Source: Rhizocola hellebori (GTDB taxonomy: Bacteria > Actinomycetota > Actinomycetes > Mycobacteriales > Micromonosporaceae). Taken from it: DNA of 47,315 bases. A model generated the notes under the pieces. The model did not search any database. It saw only the letters and a list, made by a program, of their open reading frames with translations, and had not been told where the DNA came from. A program made the translations under genes and the position numbers. Shown here piece after piece: positions 30,519-38,786 of the stretch (position 1 is the first letter of the stretch; each line of letters opens with the position of its first letter). The stretch lies in NCBI RefSeq assembly GCF_016862955.1, contig NZ_BONY01000073.1, positions 1-47,315 on the forward strand, in the 5' to 3' direction.

Positions 30519-31688
30519 ATGTCGTCCGCACTCGCCGTGCTAGCGCTGGTCTGCGGCTTGGTTGCCGCGGTCTTCGCCGTGCTGCGACTGCGTGGACGCC
30601 GTGGCATCGCCACGCCGGTGCAACGGGCCACCTACGACGTGCTTCACACAGCTGGATTGGCCACCGAGCCGCTGCGGGCCGGGCTCGACCCGGCCACCGC
30701 GGCCAAGGCCGTCCGGCACCTGCGCACCCTGGTCGGCGCGAGCGGGCTGGCCCTGCTGACCGGCAACGAGGTGCTCGCCTTGGACGGCGACGGCCACCAC
30801 CATCAGGAACAGCTGATCGCGGCCGCCCGCAAATCGTTGCAGTCCAAGCGTTCTCTGGTGCTCGGGCTGGCCGAGCTGCCGTGCGATCGGGTCGATTGTG
30901 TGATCAGGGGAGCGGTCATCGAGCCGCTGAACGGCGCCGACGCCGCGCTGGCCGCGATCTCCGACTCCCCGCCCGCGCCCGGGTTGGTGCAGGCGACGCT
31001 GGAAACGGCGCGCTGGGTGAGCACTCAGCTCGCGTGGCACGAGCTGGACTCCTCCCGGGCCCGCCTCGCCCAGGCGGAGCTGAGGGCATTGCGCGCCCAG
31101 ATCAGCCCGCACTTCATCTACAACGCGCTGGGCGCCATCGCCTCGTTCGTGCGCACCGACCCGGAACGAGCCCGCGAGCTCATCATGGAGTTCGCCGAGT
31201 TCACCCGGTACTCGTTCCGCTCCCACGGCGAGTTCACCACGCTGGCCGAGGAGCTGCGCTCGATCGACCGCTATCTCACCCTGGAACGGGCCCGCTTCGG
31301 CGAACGGCTCAAGGTCAGGCTGCGGATAGCGCCGGAGGTGCTGCCGGTGGTGCTCCCCTTCCTGAGCGTGCAACCGCTGGTGGAAAACGCGGTGCGGCAC
31401 GGCCTGTCCCGCAAGCCGGGGGTGGGCATGGTCAGCATCGAGGCCAGCGACGCCGGGGCGGAATGCCACATCACGGTCGAGGATGACGGGGTGGGCATGG
31501 ATCCCATCGTCCTGGAGGACTCGCACCACGCCGAGGACGGTCAGCACGTCGGGCTATCCAATGTGGACGATCGGCTGCGAGCCGTGTTTGGTGATGGGTT
31601 TGGACTCGTGGTAGAGACGGGCATAGGCGCGGGAACACGGGTAAGCATGCGAGTCCCCAAATTTCATCCGAAAGCGCGTGCCTCATGA
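30519..31688 (+). CDS. LytS-type sensor histidine kinase
   Basis: A 389-residue kinase. One N-terminal membrane helix (about 4-24), a GAF-like region (about 40-165), then the His_kinase domain with QISPHFIYNALGAI (phospho-acceptor H198), the N-box QPLVENAVRHG and the G-box VEDDGVGMD. The short membrane part is unlike the multi-pass 5TM-LytS receptors, so sensing is probably via the GAF-like region. ATG 30519 starts at the membrane helix; the longer open frame is antisense to the regulator. Its TGA overlaps the ATG of the response regulator. Confidence 0.92.
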   Translation: MSSALAVLALVCGLVAAVFAVLRLRGRRGIATPVQRATYDVLHTAGLATEPLRAGLDPATAAKAVRHLRTLVGASGLALLTGNEVLALDGDGHHHQEQLIAAARKSLQSKRSLVLGLAELPCDRVDCVIRGAVIEPLNGADAALAAISDSPPAPGLVQATLETARWVSTQLAWHELDSSRARLAQAELRALRAQISPHFIYNALGAIASFVRTDPERARELIMEFAEFTRYSFRSHGEFTTLAEELRSIDRYLTLERARFGERLKVRLRIAPEVLPVVLPFLSVQPLVENAVRHGLSRKPGVGMVSIEASDAGAECHITVEDDGVGMDPIVLEDSHHAEDGQHVGLSNVDDRLRAVFGDGFGLVVETGIGAGTRVSMRVPKFHPKARAS

Positions 31689-32419
31689 AGATCCTGGCGG
31701 TCGACGACGAAGCACCAGCTCTCGACGAGCTGGCCTTTCTGCTGCGCGCCGACCCGCGGGTGAACAAGGTCTTCACGGCCGGCGACGCGACCGAAGCCCT
31801 GCGCGCGCTGCGCGATCTCGACGTGGACGTGGTCTTCCTCGACATCCGCATGCCCGGCCTGGACGGGATGGAACTCGCGCGGGTGCTGCGCCGCTTCGCC
31901 AAGCCGCCCGCGATCGTCTTCGTCACCGCTTACGACAACGCCGCCGCGGATGCCTTCGACCTGGGGGCGGTGGACTATGTGCGCAAACCGATCCAGCCGT
32001 CGCGGCTGGCGGAGGCGCTGCGGCGGCTGGCCGCCGCGCTCGCGGTACCGGCAGAGGCGCGACACGAGGAGGAGGATCACGCTATCCCTGTCGAGCTTGC
32101 CGGCACCACCAGAATGCTCCCAAGATCGGCTGTACGGTGGGTGGAGGCGCAGGGGGATTACGCTCGACTGCACACCGCGGACGGGTCGCACCTGGTTCGA
32201 GTCCCGCTCGCGACGCTCGCCGAGCGCTGGTCCGACTCCGGCTTCGTCCGGATCCACCGCTCCTATCTTGTCCAACTGCGACTGATCGACGAGCTGCGCA
32301 TGGCGAACTCCGGTTACGTTGTGGTGCTTGGGGAAACCGAGCTTCCCGTGTCGCGGCGGCACACCCGCGACCTTAAGGACCGCCTCGTACGCGCCGCCAA
32401 GCAGGACTGGACCCGATGA
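31685..32419 (+). CDS. LytTR-family response regulator
   Basis: A 244-residue regulator. The receiver domain has the acidic pocket D7/D8, phospho-acceptor D53 (VVFLDIRMPG) and K102-region (DYVRKPIQ). A LytTR DNA-binding domain spans about 138-240 (AVRWVEAQGDYARLHT, FVRIHRSYLVQL). LytTR proteins bind pairs of 9-bp direct repeats about 21 bp apart. It is coupled to the kinase upstream and to the symporter genes downstream (ATGA overlaps), which points to control of carboxylate uptake as in LytST, BtsSR and YpdAB systems. Confidence 0.93.
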   Translation: MKILAVDDEAPALDELAFLLRADPRVNKVFTAGDATEALRALRDLDVDVVFLDIRMPGLDGMELARVLRRFAKPPAIVFVTAYDNAAADAFDLGAVDYVRKPIQPSRLAEALRRLAAALAVPAEARHEEEDHAIPVELAGTTRMLPRSAVRWVEAQGDYARLHTADGSHLVRVPLATLAERWSDSGFVRIHRSYLVQLRLIDELRMANSGYVVVLGETELPVSRRHTRDLKDRLVRAAKQDWTR

Positions 32420-32787
32420 CCGCGCCGCCCCCGCCAAAGCCGCGGACCCGGGTCGTGCTGGGCGAGCTGGCCCGGCAGCGCTCGGTCACCCAGCACCTCA
32501 CCGAGCAGACCCAGGTCGGCGATGCCCTGCTCAAAGGGCTGATGCGGGCCCAGCTCGCGCTCGCGCTGCGGCTGGCCGTGGTGGTGCTCATCGGCCTGGG
32601 CGGGCTGCCGCTGCTGTTCCACTTCGCTCCGCCGATCGGCCACACCACGCTCTGGGGTGTGAACCTGCCCTGGCTCCTGCTCGGCGTGGCCGCCTATCCG
32701 TTCCTCTTCCTGGTCGGCTACGCGTATGTGCGCCTGGCCGAGCAGAACGAAAGGGACTTCACCGCTTTGATGAAGCGGGATCGTTGA
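32416..32787 (+). CDS. Small membrane protein preceding symporter (DUF485-like role)
   Basis: A 123-residue protein with two membrane helices (ALRLAVVVLIGLGGLPLLFHF and LPWLLLGVAAYPFLFLVGYAYV). It sits exactly where DUF485 proteins normally precede cation/acetate symporters, and has a similar size and topology, though the sequence is divergent. It overlaps the response regulator (ATGA) and its TGA shares a base with the ATG of the symporter. Probable accessory subunit of the symporter. Confidence 0.8.
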   Translation: MTAPPPPKPRTRVVLGELARQRSVTQHLTEQTQVGDALLKGLMRAQLALALRLAVVVLIGLGGLPLLFHFAPPIGHTTLWGVNLPWLLLGVAAYPFLFLVGYAYVRLAEQNERDFTALMKRDR

Positions 32788-34415
32788 TGACCAGCCCGTT
32801 CACCGTGCCGGCCATCATCGCGGTCACCCTGGCCACCGTAATCATCGGCGCCTACGGGCTACGGCTGGCGCGCACCACTTCGGACTTTCTCGTCGCCTCG
32901 CGCACCGTGAGCCCGCGCTGGAACGCGGCCGCGATCGGGGGCGAATACCTTTCCGCTGCCTCGTTTTTGGGCGTGGCCGGGCTGGTGCTCAAATACGGCG
33001 CGGATGTTTTGTGGTATCCGGTCGGTTTTGCCGCTGGGTACCTGGCCCTGCTGCTGTTCGTCGCGGCGCCGCTGCGCCGGTCGGGTGCTTTCACTCTGCC
33101 CGACTTTTGCGAGCTTCGGCTGCGGTCTCGGCGGCTGCGCAAGCTCGCGACCGCGTTTGTGGTCTTTATCGGGTGGCTTTATCTGGTACCACAGATGCAA
33201 GGCGCCGGATTGACACTGCGCACCGTCACCGGGGGTTCCTACGCGCTGGGCGTGCTATTGATCGGTGTCGTGGTCACGCTCAGCGTGGCGCTCGGCGGGA
33301 TGCGATCGATCACCTTCGTGCAGGCCTTTCAGTACTGGCTGAAGCTGACCGCGCTCGCCGTGCCCATCCTGTTCCTCGCCCTGCACTGGCAGGCCGACGG
33401 CCGTAAACCCATCACGCCCGCGGAGGGGCTGACCTTCCCTCAGCGCACCACCGTGGTCATGGAGGACCCGGCGGTGCTGGTCTTCGGCGACGGCTCGAAA
33501 AGCGCGGTCGCCGCGGGGACGCAGCTGACCTTCGAGGCCGGGCAGCCGGTGCCACGGCTGGAGGCCGGCCGGGCCAACGACGGGCTTGACTGGCTTCTGC
33601 CCGGCGATCAGGGCCTGTTTGCCACCTATTCCCTAATCCTGGCAACGTTTCTGGGCACCATGGGGCTGCCGCATGTGCTGGTTCGCTTCTACACCAACCC
33701 CGATGGCTCCGCCGCTCGGCGCACCACGCTGGTGGTGCTCGCCTTGGTGGGCATGTTCTATCTGTTCCCGACTCTCTACGGGGTGCTCGGAAGGGTTTAC
33801 ACGCCACAGCTGCTGACGACGGGCCGCACGGATGCCGTGGTCCTCCTCCTGCCCGGGGCGGCCCTGGGCGGGGGCCTGCTCGGCCAGCTCCTCGGTGCCC
33901 TCGTCGCCGCCGGCGCCTTCGCCGCCTTCCTGTCCTCCTCCTCGGGCCTGCTCACGAGTGTCGCCGGGGTGCTGTCCACCGACGTTCTCGGACGCGGCTC
34001 GGTGCGCGACTTCCGCATCTCGGCCATGGTCGCCGGGGCGGTGCCGATGGTGCTGGCGTTCAACGTGTCCGGGCTCGATGTCTCCCAGGTGGTCGGGCTC
34101 GCCTTCGCCGTGGCGGCCTCCAGCTTCTGCCCGCTGCTTGTGCTCGGCATCTGGTGGCGGGGCCTCACCGACATCGGCGCGGCCGCCGGGATCGTCGCCG
34201 GTGGCGGGGCCGCGATCTGCGCCGTCCTGGTCACCGTGCTCGGCCCACCGCTGACCGGCTGGATGTCGGTCCTGGTGGGACAGCCGGCCGCGTGGACTGT
34301 CCCACTGGCGTTCGCCGTGATGATCGCCGTCTCGCTGGCCACCCGCCACCGCCTTCCGGCCACCCTCGGCTCCACCATGCTCCGCCTGCACGCCCCCGAC
34401 GCTCTGCGCCTCTAA
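32787..34415 (+). CDS. Sodium:solute symporter (cation/acetate-type), first copy
   Basis: A 542-residue SSS-family transporter with about 13 helices. Family blocks: SDFLVASRTVSPRWNAAAIGGEYLSAASFLG near the N-terminus, LGGMRSITFVQAFQYWLK, and GTMGLPHVLVRFYTNPDG in the middle. Relatives import acetate, pyruvate or propionate with sodium or protons. A loop of about 80 residues (about 205-275) is longer than in the ActP paralogue encoded 3 kb downstream. Start ATG 32787 shares a base with the upstream stop. The last codons are contained in a 59-bp tandem duplication. Confidence 0.9.
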   Translation: MTSPFTVPAIIAVTLATVIIGAYGLRLARTTSDFLVASRTVSPRWNAAAIGGEYLSAASFLGVAGLVLKYGADVLWYPVGFAAGYLALLLFVAAPLRRSGAFTLPDFCELRLRSRRLRKLATAFVVFIGWLYLVPQMQGAGLTLRTVTGGSYALGVLLIGVVVTLSVALGGMRSITFVQAFQYWLKLTALAVPILFLALHWQADGRKPITPAEGLTFPQRTTVVMEDPAVLVFGDGSKSAVAAGTQLTFEAGQPVPRLEAGRANDGLDWLLPGDQGLFATYSLILATFLGTMGLPHVLVRFYTNPDGSAARRTTLVVLALVGMFYLFPTLYGVLGRVYTPQLLTTGRTDAVVLLLPGAALGGGLLGQLLGALVAAGAFAAFLSSSSGLLTSVAGVLSTDVLGRGSVRDFRISAMVAGAVPMVLAFNVSGLDVSQVVGLAFAVAASSFCPLLVLGIWWRGLTDIGAAAGIVAGGGAAICAVLVTVLGPPLTGWMSVLVGQPAAWTVPLAFAVMIAVSLATRHRLPATLGSTMLRLHAPDALRL

Positions 34416-34508
34416 CCCCTCAGGCACCTCCCTTTCTGCGCCGCTACGTCGCCCCCGACGCTCTGCTCCTCTAGCCCCTCGGGCGCCTTCCTTTCTGCGC
34501 CGCTACGT
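34391..34508. repeat. 59-bp tandem duplication over the symporter stop codon
   Basis: Two direct copies, 34391-34449 and 34450-34508, with a few differences. Copy 1 includes the final codons and TAA of the symporter; copy 2 repeats the same codons and a TAG outside the gene, so it is a duplicated gene tail. Confidence 0.8.
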
Positions 34509-34930
34509 CGTGGTCCCTCGCCTTATCTCCCGGCGGCAACGCCACCTCCGTGCTTGGCCGCCCGACGGCTGCGCCGCCGACCCCGCCAGCGCTAGATCAC
34601 CCCCAAGCTCTCCCAGGCACGACCCCTCTTCGCGAGTACCTCCATCTCTGCACCCGGCAGGTGATGCAGAGATGGAGGTGCTCGCCAACACCATGCCGCC
34701 CCTCGGCGGCGATCTGATCGCTTACCGAAAACAACCACCCTTGACATGGGGTGATCATCGCCGGGGGCGAGGCCTCGCGTGAGGGGTGGGTCGGCGGCGG
34801 AGCCGCCGGGGGTGAGTGGGCACGGACGTGGCGTTGCCGCCGGGAGATACGGCGCTAAACCACAATGAAGCGGCGCAATAAAGCTTTTAGTAAATAGTGG
34901 ACTACGAACGGTGAGCGGTGTGAGGTATGC
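34509..34930. other. Non-coding intergenic region
   Basis: No open frame here looks genuine. It holds a long hairpin (34632-34685), a small 7-bp hairpin (CGGCGGC/GCCGCCG at 34792-34808) and an AT-richer stretch near 34860-34900 (AATAAAGCTTTTAGTAAATAG) that may contain the promoter of the DUF485-actP operon. I see nothing else in it. Confidence 0.6.
34632..34685. repeat. Long inverted repeat (21-bp arms)
   Basis: Arms at 34632-34652 and 34665-34685, matching at 20 of 21 positions around a 12-base loop; the arm core is CTCCATCTCTGCA. It is too far from the symporter stop (over 200 bases) for an ordinary terminator and has no T-run. It could be a REP-type element or an RNA structure. Confidence 0.7.
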
Positions 34931-34965
34931 CACTGAGCGCAGGGGGAGAGCCATTCAGCGCAGGG
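34931..34965 (+). promoter_or_regulatory. Candidate LytTR response-regulator binding site
   Basis: Two direct repeats CAYTSAGCGCAGGG at 34931-34944 and 34952-34965, identical in the 9-mer AGCGCAGGG, with a 21-bp start-to-start distance. Nine-base repeats with a 12-base spacer are the classical architecture for LytTR regulators, and one is encoded in the preceding operon. It lies 78 bases upstream of the DUF485-actP start. Confidence 0.5.
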
Positions 34966-35042
34966 TGCGCAGGAGGTCTTTCTCGGCCACGTTGCTCCTG
35001 CTTAACGTGCGCGCAACATCCCTATGCAAGGTGGTGATCAAG

Positions 35043-35393
35043 ATGACGACTGATCAGGGTAGTCGCGACCGGACCGGCTCGGACGAGACCTTCCTGGAGG
35101 TTCAGCGGTCTCCCGAGTTCCAGGCGCTGCGCAAAGCATTGCGCGGCTTCGTGTTTCCCATGACCGCGGCGTTCTTCCTCTGGTACCTGCTCTACGTGGT
35201 GCTGTCGGCCTACGCCCGAGACTTCATGGACGTCAAGGTGTTCGGCAACATCAACGTGGCGCTGATCTTCGGGCTGCTGCAGTTTGTCACCACGTTCCTC
35301 ATCGCGTGGTGGTACTCGCGCTTTGCGGGCAAGACGCTCGATCCGCAGGGCGAAGCGCTTAAGGCCCGTGTCGAGAATGGAGGCCCGCGATGA
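35043..35393 (+). CDS. DUF485 family membrane protein
   Basis: A 116-residue protein with the DUF485 pattern: an N-terminal helix region SPEFQALRKALRGFVFPMTAAFFLWYLLYVVLSAYA (first membrane helix at about 42-62), then IFGLLQFVTTFLIAWWYSRFA as the second helix. DUF485 (YjcH) proteins are encoded immediately before ActP symporters. ATG 35043 has AAGGTGG 8 bases upstream; the frame is open further upstream, but without conserved sequence. Its TGA overlaps the ATG of actP (ATGA). Confidence 0.93.
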   Translation: MTTDQGSRDRTGSDETFLEVQRSPEFQALRKALRGFVFPMTAAFFLWYLLYVVLSAYARDFMDVKVFGNINVALIFGLLQFVTTFLIAWWYSRFAGKTLDPQGEALKARVENGGPR

Positions 35394-37036
35394 ACAGCAG
35401 AACTTTGACCATCACGCTGTTCCTGCTCTTCGTGATCGCCACGCTCGCGATCACGGTGTGGGCGAGCCGGCAGACCCGCAGCGCGGCGGATTTCTACGCC
35501 GGAGGCAGGAAGTTCTCCGCTTTCCAGAACGGAATGGCGATCGGCGGCGACTACATGTCGGCGGCGAGCTTCCTCGGAATCGCAGGCATCATCGCGCTCA
35601 ACGGCTACGACGGCTTCCTCTATTCGATCGGGTTCCTGGTCGCCTGGTTGGTAGCACTTCTGTTGGTAGCCGAGCTTTTGCGAAATGCGGGCCGCTACAC
35701 GATGGCGGATGTGCTGGCGTTCCGGATGCGGCAGGTTCCGGTGCGCACGGCGGCCGCGGTCTCGACGGTCACGGTTTCGATTTTCTATCTGCTCGCGCAG
35801 ATGGTGGGTGCTGGCGCGCTTGTGGCCCTGCTGCTGGGAATCAAGCCTGGCGCCACGTTCCTCGGCATGGACGCCGACACCGCGAAGGTCGTGACGATCA
35901 TTATGATCGGCGCCCTGATGATCACCTATGTGGTGGTCGGCGGCATGAAGGGCACCACCTACGTGCAGATCGTCAAGGCCTTCATGCTGATGGTCGGCGC
36001 GGCCATCATGACGATCCTCGTGTTCGCCGCCTTCCACTTCAACCTTTCCGAGCTGCTCGGCGACGCCGCGACGAAGAGCGGGAAGGGTGAGGCGTTCCTC
36101 AACCCCGGCTCGGTCTACGGCAAGGAAGTCGCGGGCAATGCCCTGCAGACCTTCTACAACAAGATGGATCTGATTTCCCTCGGCATCGCCTTGGTACTGG
36201 GCACCGCCGGCCTCCCGCACATCCTGATCCGGTTCTACACCGTGCCAACGGCGAAGACGGCTCGCAAGAGTGTGCTCTGGGCCATCGGCATCATCGGCTC
36301 CTTCTACCTGATGACCCTCGCGCTCGGCTTCGGCGCGGCGGCACTCGTTGGCGGCGCGGCGATCCGGGCCCAGAACCCGGGCGGCAACACGGCTGCGCCA
36401 CAGCTGGCACAGGCACTCGGAGACAGGTTCTTCGGCGGCGAATTCGGCGGGACAGCGTTCCTGGCCGTGATCGCGGCGGTCGCCTTCGCGACCATCCTCG
36501 CCGTGGTCGCCGGTCTCACCCTGGCCTCGTCTTCCTCGCTGGCGCACGACTTCTACGCCAACGTGGTGAAGAAGGGCCAAGCCACCGAGCGCCAGGAGGT
36601 GGTCGTGGCGAGGATTTCCGCTCTCGTCATCGGTGCCATCTCGATCGTGCTCGGCATCCTCGCCAAGGACCTCAACGTCGCCTTCCTGGTGGCGCTGGCG
36701 TTCGCGGTGGCCGCGTCGGGCAACCTGCCCGCGATCCTCTACAGCCTGTTCTGGAAGCGCTTCACGACCCGGGGTGCGACCTGGGCGATCTATGGCGGTC
36801 TCGGAACCGCGGTGGTGCTGGTGTTCTTCTCGCCGGTGGTGTCAGGCACCGCAACCGCGATTTTCAAGTTGCCGCATGACTGGGCGTGGTTCCCGCTTTC
36901 CAACCCGGGCATCATCTCAATCCCGGCGGGCTTCTTCTTCGGCTGGCTCGGCACGATGCTGTCGCGCGACAAGGCCGATGAGGCCAAGTACGCCGAGATG
37001 GAGGTCCGTGCACTGACTGGCGCAGGCGCGCACTGA
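35390..37036 (+). CDS. actP: Cation/acetate symporter ActP
   Basis: A 548-residue SSS-family transporter with the ActP pattern SAADFYAGGRKFSAFQNGMAIGGDYMSAASFLGIAG near the N-terminus and GTAGLPHILIRFYTVPTAKTARKS in the middle. About 13 membrane helices. ActP imports acetate and related short carboxylates with cations. It is the second symporter cassette of the region, coupled to DUF485, and follows a candidate LytTR site. Similar genes in actinobacteria transport acetate, propionate or pyruvate, so the exact substrate is not fixed. Confidence 0.93.
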   Translation: MNSRTLTITLFLLFVIATLAITVWASRQTRSAADFYAGGRKFSAFQNGMAIGGDYMSAASFLGIAGIIALNGYDGFLYSIGFLVAWLVALLLVAELLRNAGRYTMADVLAFRMRQVPVRTAAAVSTVTVSIFYLLAQMVGAGALVALLLGIKPGATFLGMDADTAKVVTIIMIGALMITYVVVGGMKGTTYVQIVKAFMLMVGAAIMTILVFAAFHFNLSELLGDAATKSGKGEAFLNPGSVYGKEVAGNALQTFYNKMDLISLGIALVLGTAGLPHILIRFYTVPTAKTARKSVLWAIGIIGSFYLMTLALGFGAAALVGGAAIRAQNPGGNTAAPQLAQALGDRFFGGEFGGTAFLAVIAAVAFATILAVVAGLTLASSSSLAHDFYANVVKKGQATERQEVVVARISALVIGAISIVLGILAKDLNVAFLVALAFAVAASGNLPAILYSLFWKRFTTRGATWAIYGGLGTAVVLVFFSPVVSGTATAIFKLPHDWAWFPLSNPGIISIPAGFFFGWLGTMLSRDKADEAKYAEMEVRALTGAGAH

Positions 37037-37055
37037 ACCTCCACTGAATGGGGAG

Positions 37056-37091
37056 AAGCGGTGGGGGCGAGCATGCGAGCCCCCACCGCTT
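37056..37091. terminator. Bidirectional hairpin terminator
   Basis: Perfect 13-bp stem AAGCGGTGGGGGC / GCCCCCACCGCTT with a 10-base loop. It lies between actP (ends 37036) and the converging sigma-factor gene (ends 37094). Confidence 0.88.
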
Positions 37092-37093
37092 AG

Positions 37094-38749
37094 CTATTGG
37101 CAGACCCAGCGCACGGCCACGTTGTCACCCGAGCGGATGGCCAGCTCGCCTGCCGCCGACCGGCCGTCGTCGCCGAATACGTAAACCGCTTCGTAATTCC
37201 CGTCTTCGCTGACGTTCGGGATGTTGGTGGGAAGCGGGATCTGCTCGCCCTTGTCGGTGCGGATGACCGGGCGCGGCTGCGCGGCTGCCAGCCACCCGTG
37301 CTCGTTGACAACGACGGATCCACCCAGCTCTGGAAACGCATCGCTCTTGCCGGTGCGCAGATTCCACCGCAGCGTCACGTGTTTGCCGTTCAGAAACGCC
37401 CCACCGGCGACCCAGTCGCCGCGAATACGGGTGGCTGCCCACTCGACGTAGTCGGCGGTGAGCGGTGGCTGGGCCAGTTCGATATGGGTGCCGTCCGGGT
37501 AGTAGACGAAGGCGCGGTTGGGGCCGCGCGACCGGCTGGCGGATTCTGCCGTGACGACGACCAGGCCTTCTTCGCTTATCTCGACGTGCGCGGCACTGAA
37601 GTACTTCTCGGGCAGGGACAGCAACTCGGGCTGGGACTCGGGCGTCCGCCAGATCACCGGCAGGTTCCCCGTCGTGCCGACGATGACGTTCTGCTCGTTG
37701 ATGGCGGTCGGTTCGGCGTACCCGCCTGGCAGCCGCACGAACTTGCCATCCCGGTACAGCCACGGGATCGTGGCGCTGTTCTGGTCAAGCGAATAGCCGA
37801 CCGCAACCCCGGCCGAGTTGATGTCCGTGAGCTGGGAGTCGTCGATGCCTTCGAGGGTCGGGGTGGCGACGAGCTTCCCGTTGTCCCAGATGTAGATGTT
37901 GGTGTCGTTCGAGCTACCAAGCAGGAACCGGCCGGTGGGGTCGCCGCCGGAGAGATGGCTCGCAGGCCCGTGCCCTTTGGGAAGCGGCAATTGCTCTACG
38001 CGGCATGAGGTGGGCGCGAGCGGTGCGGGCTTGGCCGGGGCGACGATCCGGCTGGGGCTCGGTGAGGGATCGACTGATACGGAAGGATTGGGGCTCGCCG
38101 GAGGCATCGGCTGCCCGCCGGCCCGGCCCAGCAACTGGAACCCGGTGACCACGATGACGACCGCGAGGAAAGCGGCGGCCGCGGTGACTATGCTCCGCCG
38201 GAGCCGGCGTCGGTCGGCCCTGACCCGCAACTCAGGAGCCGGCGGCGGGCTGGCCGCGCGGCGCACCTCATCGCCGAGCTCGGCAGCCAGGGTGTGGCGG
38301 CCCCGGTGCAGCCACCCTTTGACCGTCCCGTCGGAAACCCCCAGCTCGGCGGCGACTTCGGCTATCGGCAGGTCGACAAGGTAATGCAGCACCAAGGCTT
38401 TGCGTTGCGCGACGGGCAGCAGGCGCAACGCCGCCATCAGGTCGACATGGTCGGGGGTGAGCTCAGGCAGGTCTGCCTGGTGCTGGCGAGCCAGGTACGC
38501 CGAGGCCACCCGCAGCTTGCGCCAGCGTGACAACGCCAGATTGGTGGCGACCCGGCGCACCCAGCTCGCCGGTTGCTCATAGCGGGAGATCACCTTCCAG
38601 CGTTGCCAAGCCCGGCAGAAGGCCTCCTGAGCGATGTCCTGGGACTCGGCGAGGTCGGCGGTGAAGCCGTAAGTCATCGCGACGGTGGCACCGTAATGCC
38701 GTTGATAGAAGCCGTCAAAGTCCGTCGCGTGTGCGGTCATGCTAGCCAT
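37094..38749 (-). CDS. ECF sigma factor fused to a membrane anchor and extracytoplasmic domain (copy 1)
   Basis: A 551-residue protein of three parts. Residues 1-175 are a SigE-type ECF sigma factor: region 2 (DFDGFYQRHYGATVAM, ESQDIAQEAFCRAWQRW, SWVRRVATNLALSRWRK) and region 4 (LPVAQRKALVLHYLVDLPIAEVAAELGVSDGTVKGWLHRGRHTL). A basic stretch and one membrane helix follow (about 183-206, SIVTAAAAFLAVVIVVTGFQLLG). A Pro/Ser linker leads to about 310 outward residues of HAF-like repeats (TDINSAGVAVGYS, AINEQNVIVGTT, VNEHGWLAAA), bracketed by Cys in SCRVE and the terminal WVCQ. No anti-sigma gene is adjacent. ATG 38749 is chosen by alignment with copy 2 and the shared promoter; ATG 38740 is possible. 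Confidence 0.88.
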   Translation of the reverse strand: MASMTAHATDFDGFYQRHYGATVAMTYGFTADLAESQDIAQEAFCRAWQRWKVISRYEQPASWVRRVATNLALSRWRKLRVASAYLARQHQADLPELTPDHVDLMAALRLLPVAQRKALVLHYLVDLPIAEVAAELGVSDGTVKGWLHRGRHTLAAELGDEVRRAASPPPAPELRVRADRRRLRRSIVTAAAAFLAVVIVVTGFQLLGRAGGQPMPPASPNPSVSVDPSPSPSRIVAPAKPAPLAPTSCRVEQLPLPKGHGPASHLSGGDPTGRFLLGSSNDTNIYIWDNGKLVATPTLEGIDDSQLTDINSAGVAVGYSLDQNSATIPWLYRDGKFVRLPGGYAEPTAINEQNVIVGTTGNLPVIWRTPESQPELLSLPEKYFSAAHVEISEEGLVVVTAESASRSRGPNRAFVYYPDGTHIELAQPPLTADYVEWAATRIRGDWVAGGAFLNGKHVTLRWNLRTGKSDAFPELGGSVVVNEHGWLAAAQPRPVIRTDKGEQIPLPTNIPNVSEDGNYEAVYVFGDDGRSAAGELAIRSGDNVAVRWVCQ

Positions 38750-38757
38750 GTCACGAC

Positions 38758-38784
38758 ACACGCCGTCCCTGGCGCAATGGTTAC
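38758..38784 (-). promoter_or_regulatory. ECF-type promoter of copy 1
   Basis: Reading on the minus strand: GTAACC (38784-38779), 16 bases, CGTGT (38762-38758), then ATG 8 bases later. The arrangement matches that before copy 2 exactly in spacing. It lies just beyond the stop of copy 2. The short distance to ATG suggests a leaderless mRNA. Confidence 0.6.
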
Positions 38785-38786
38785 AA

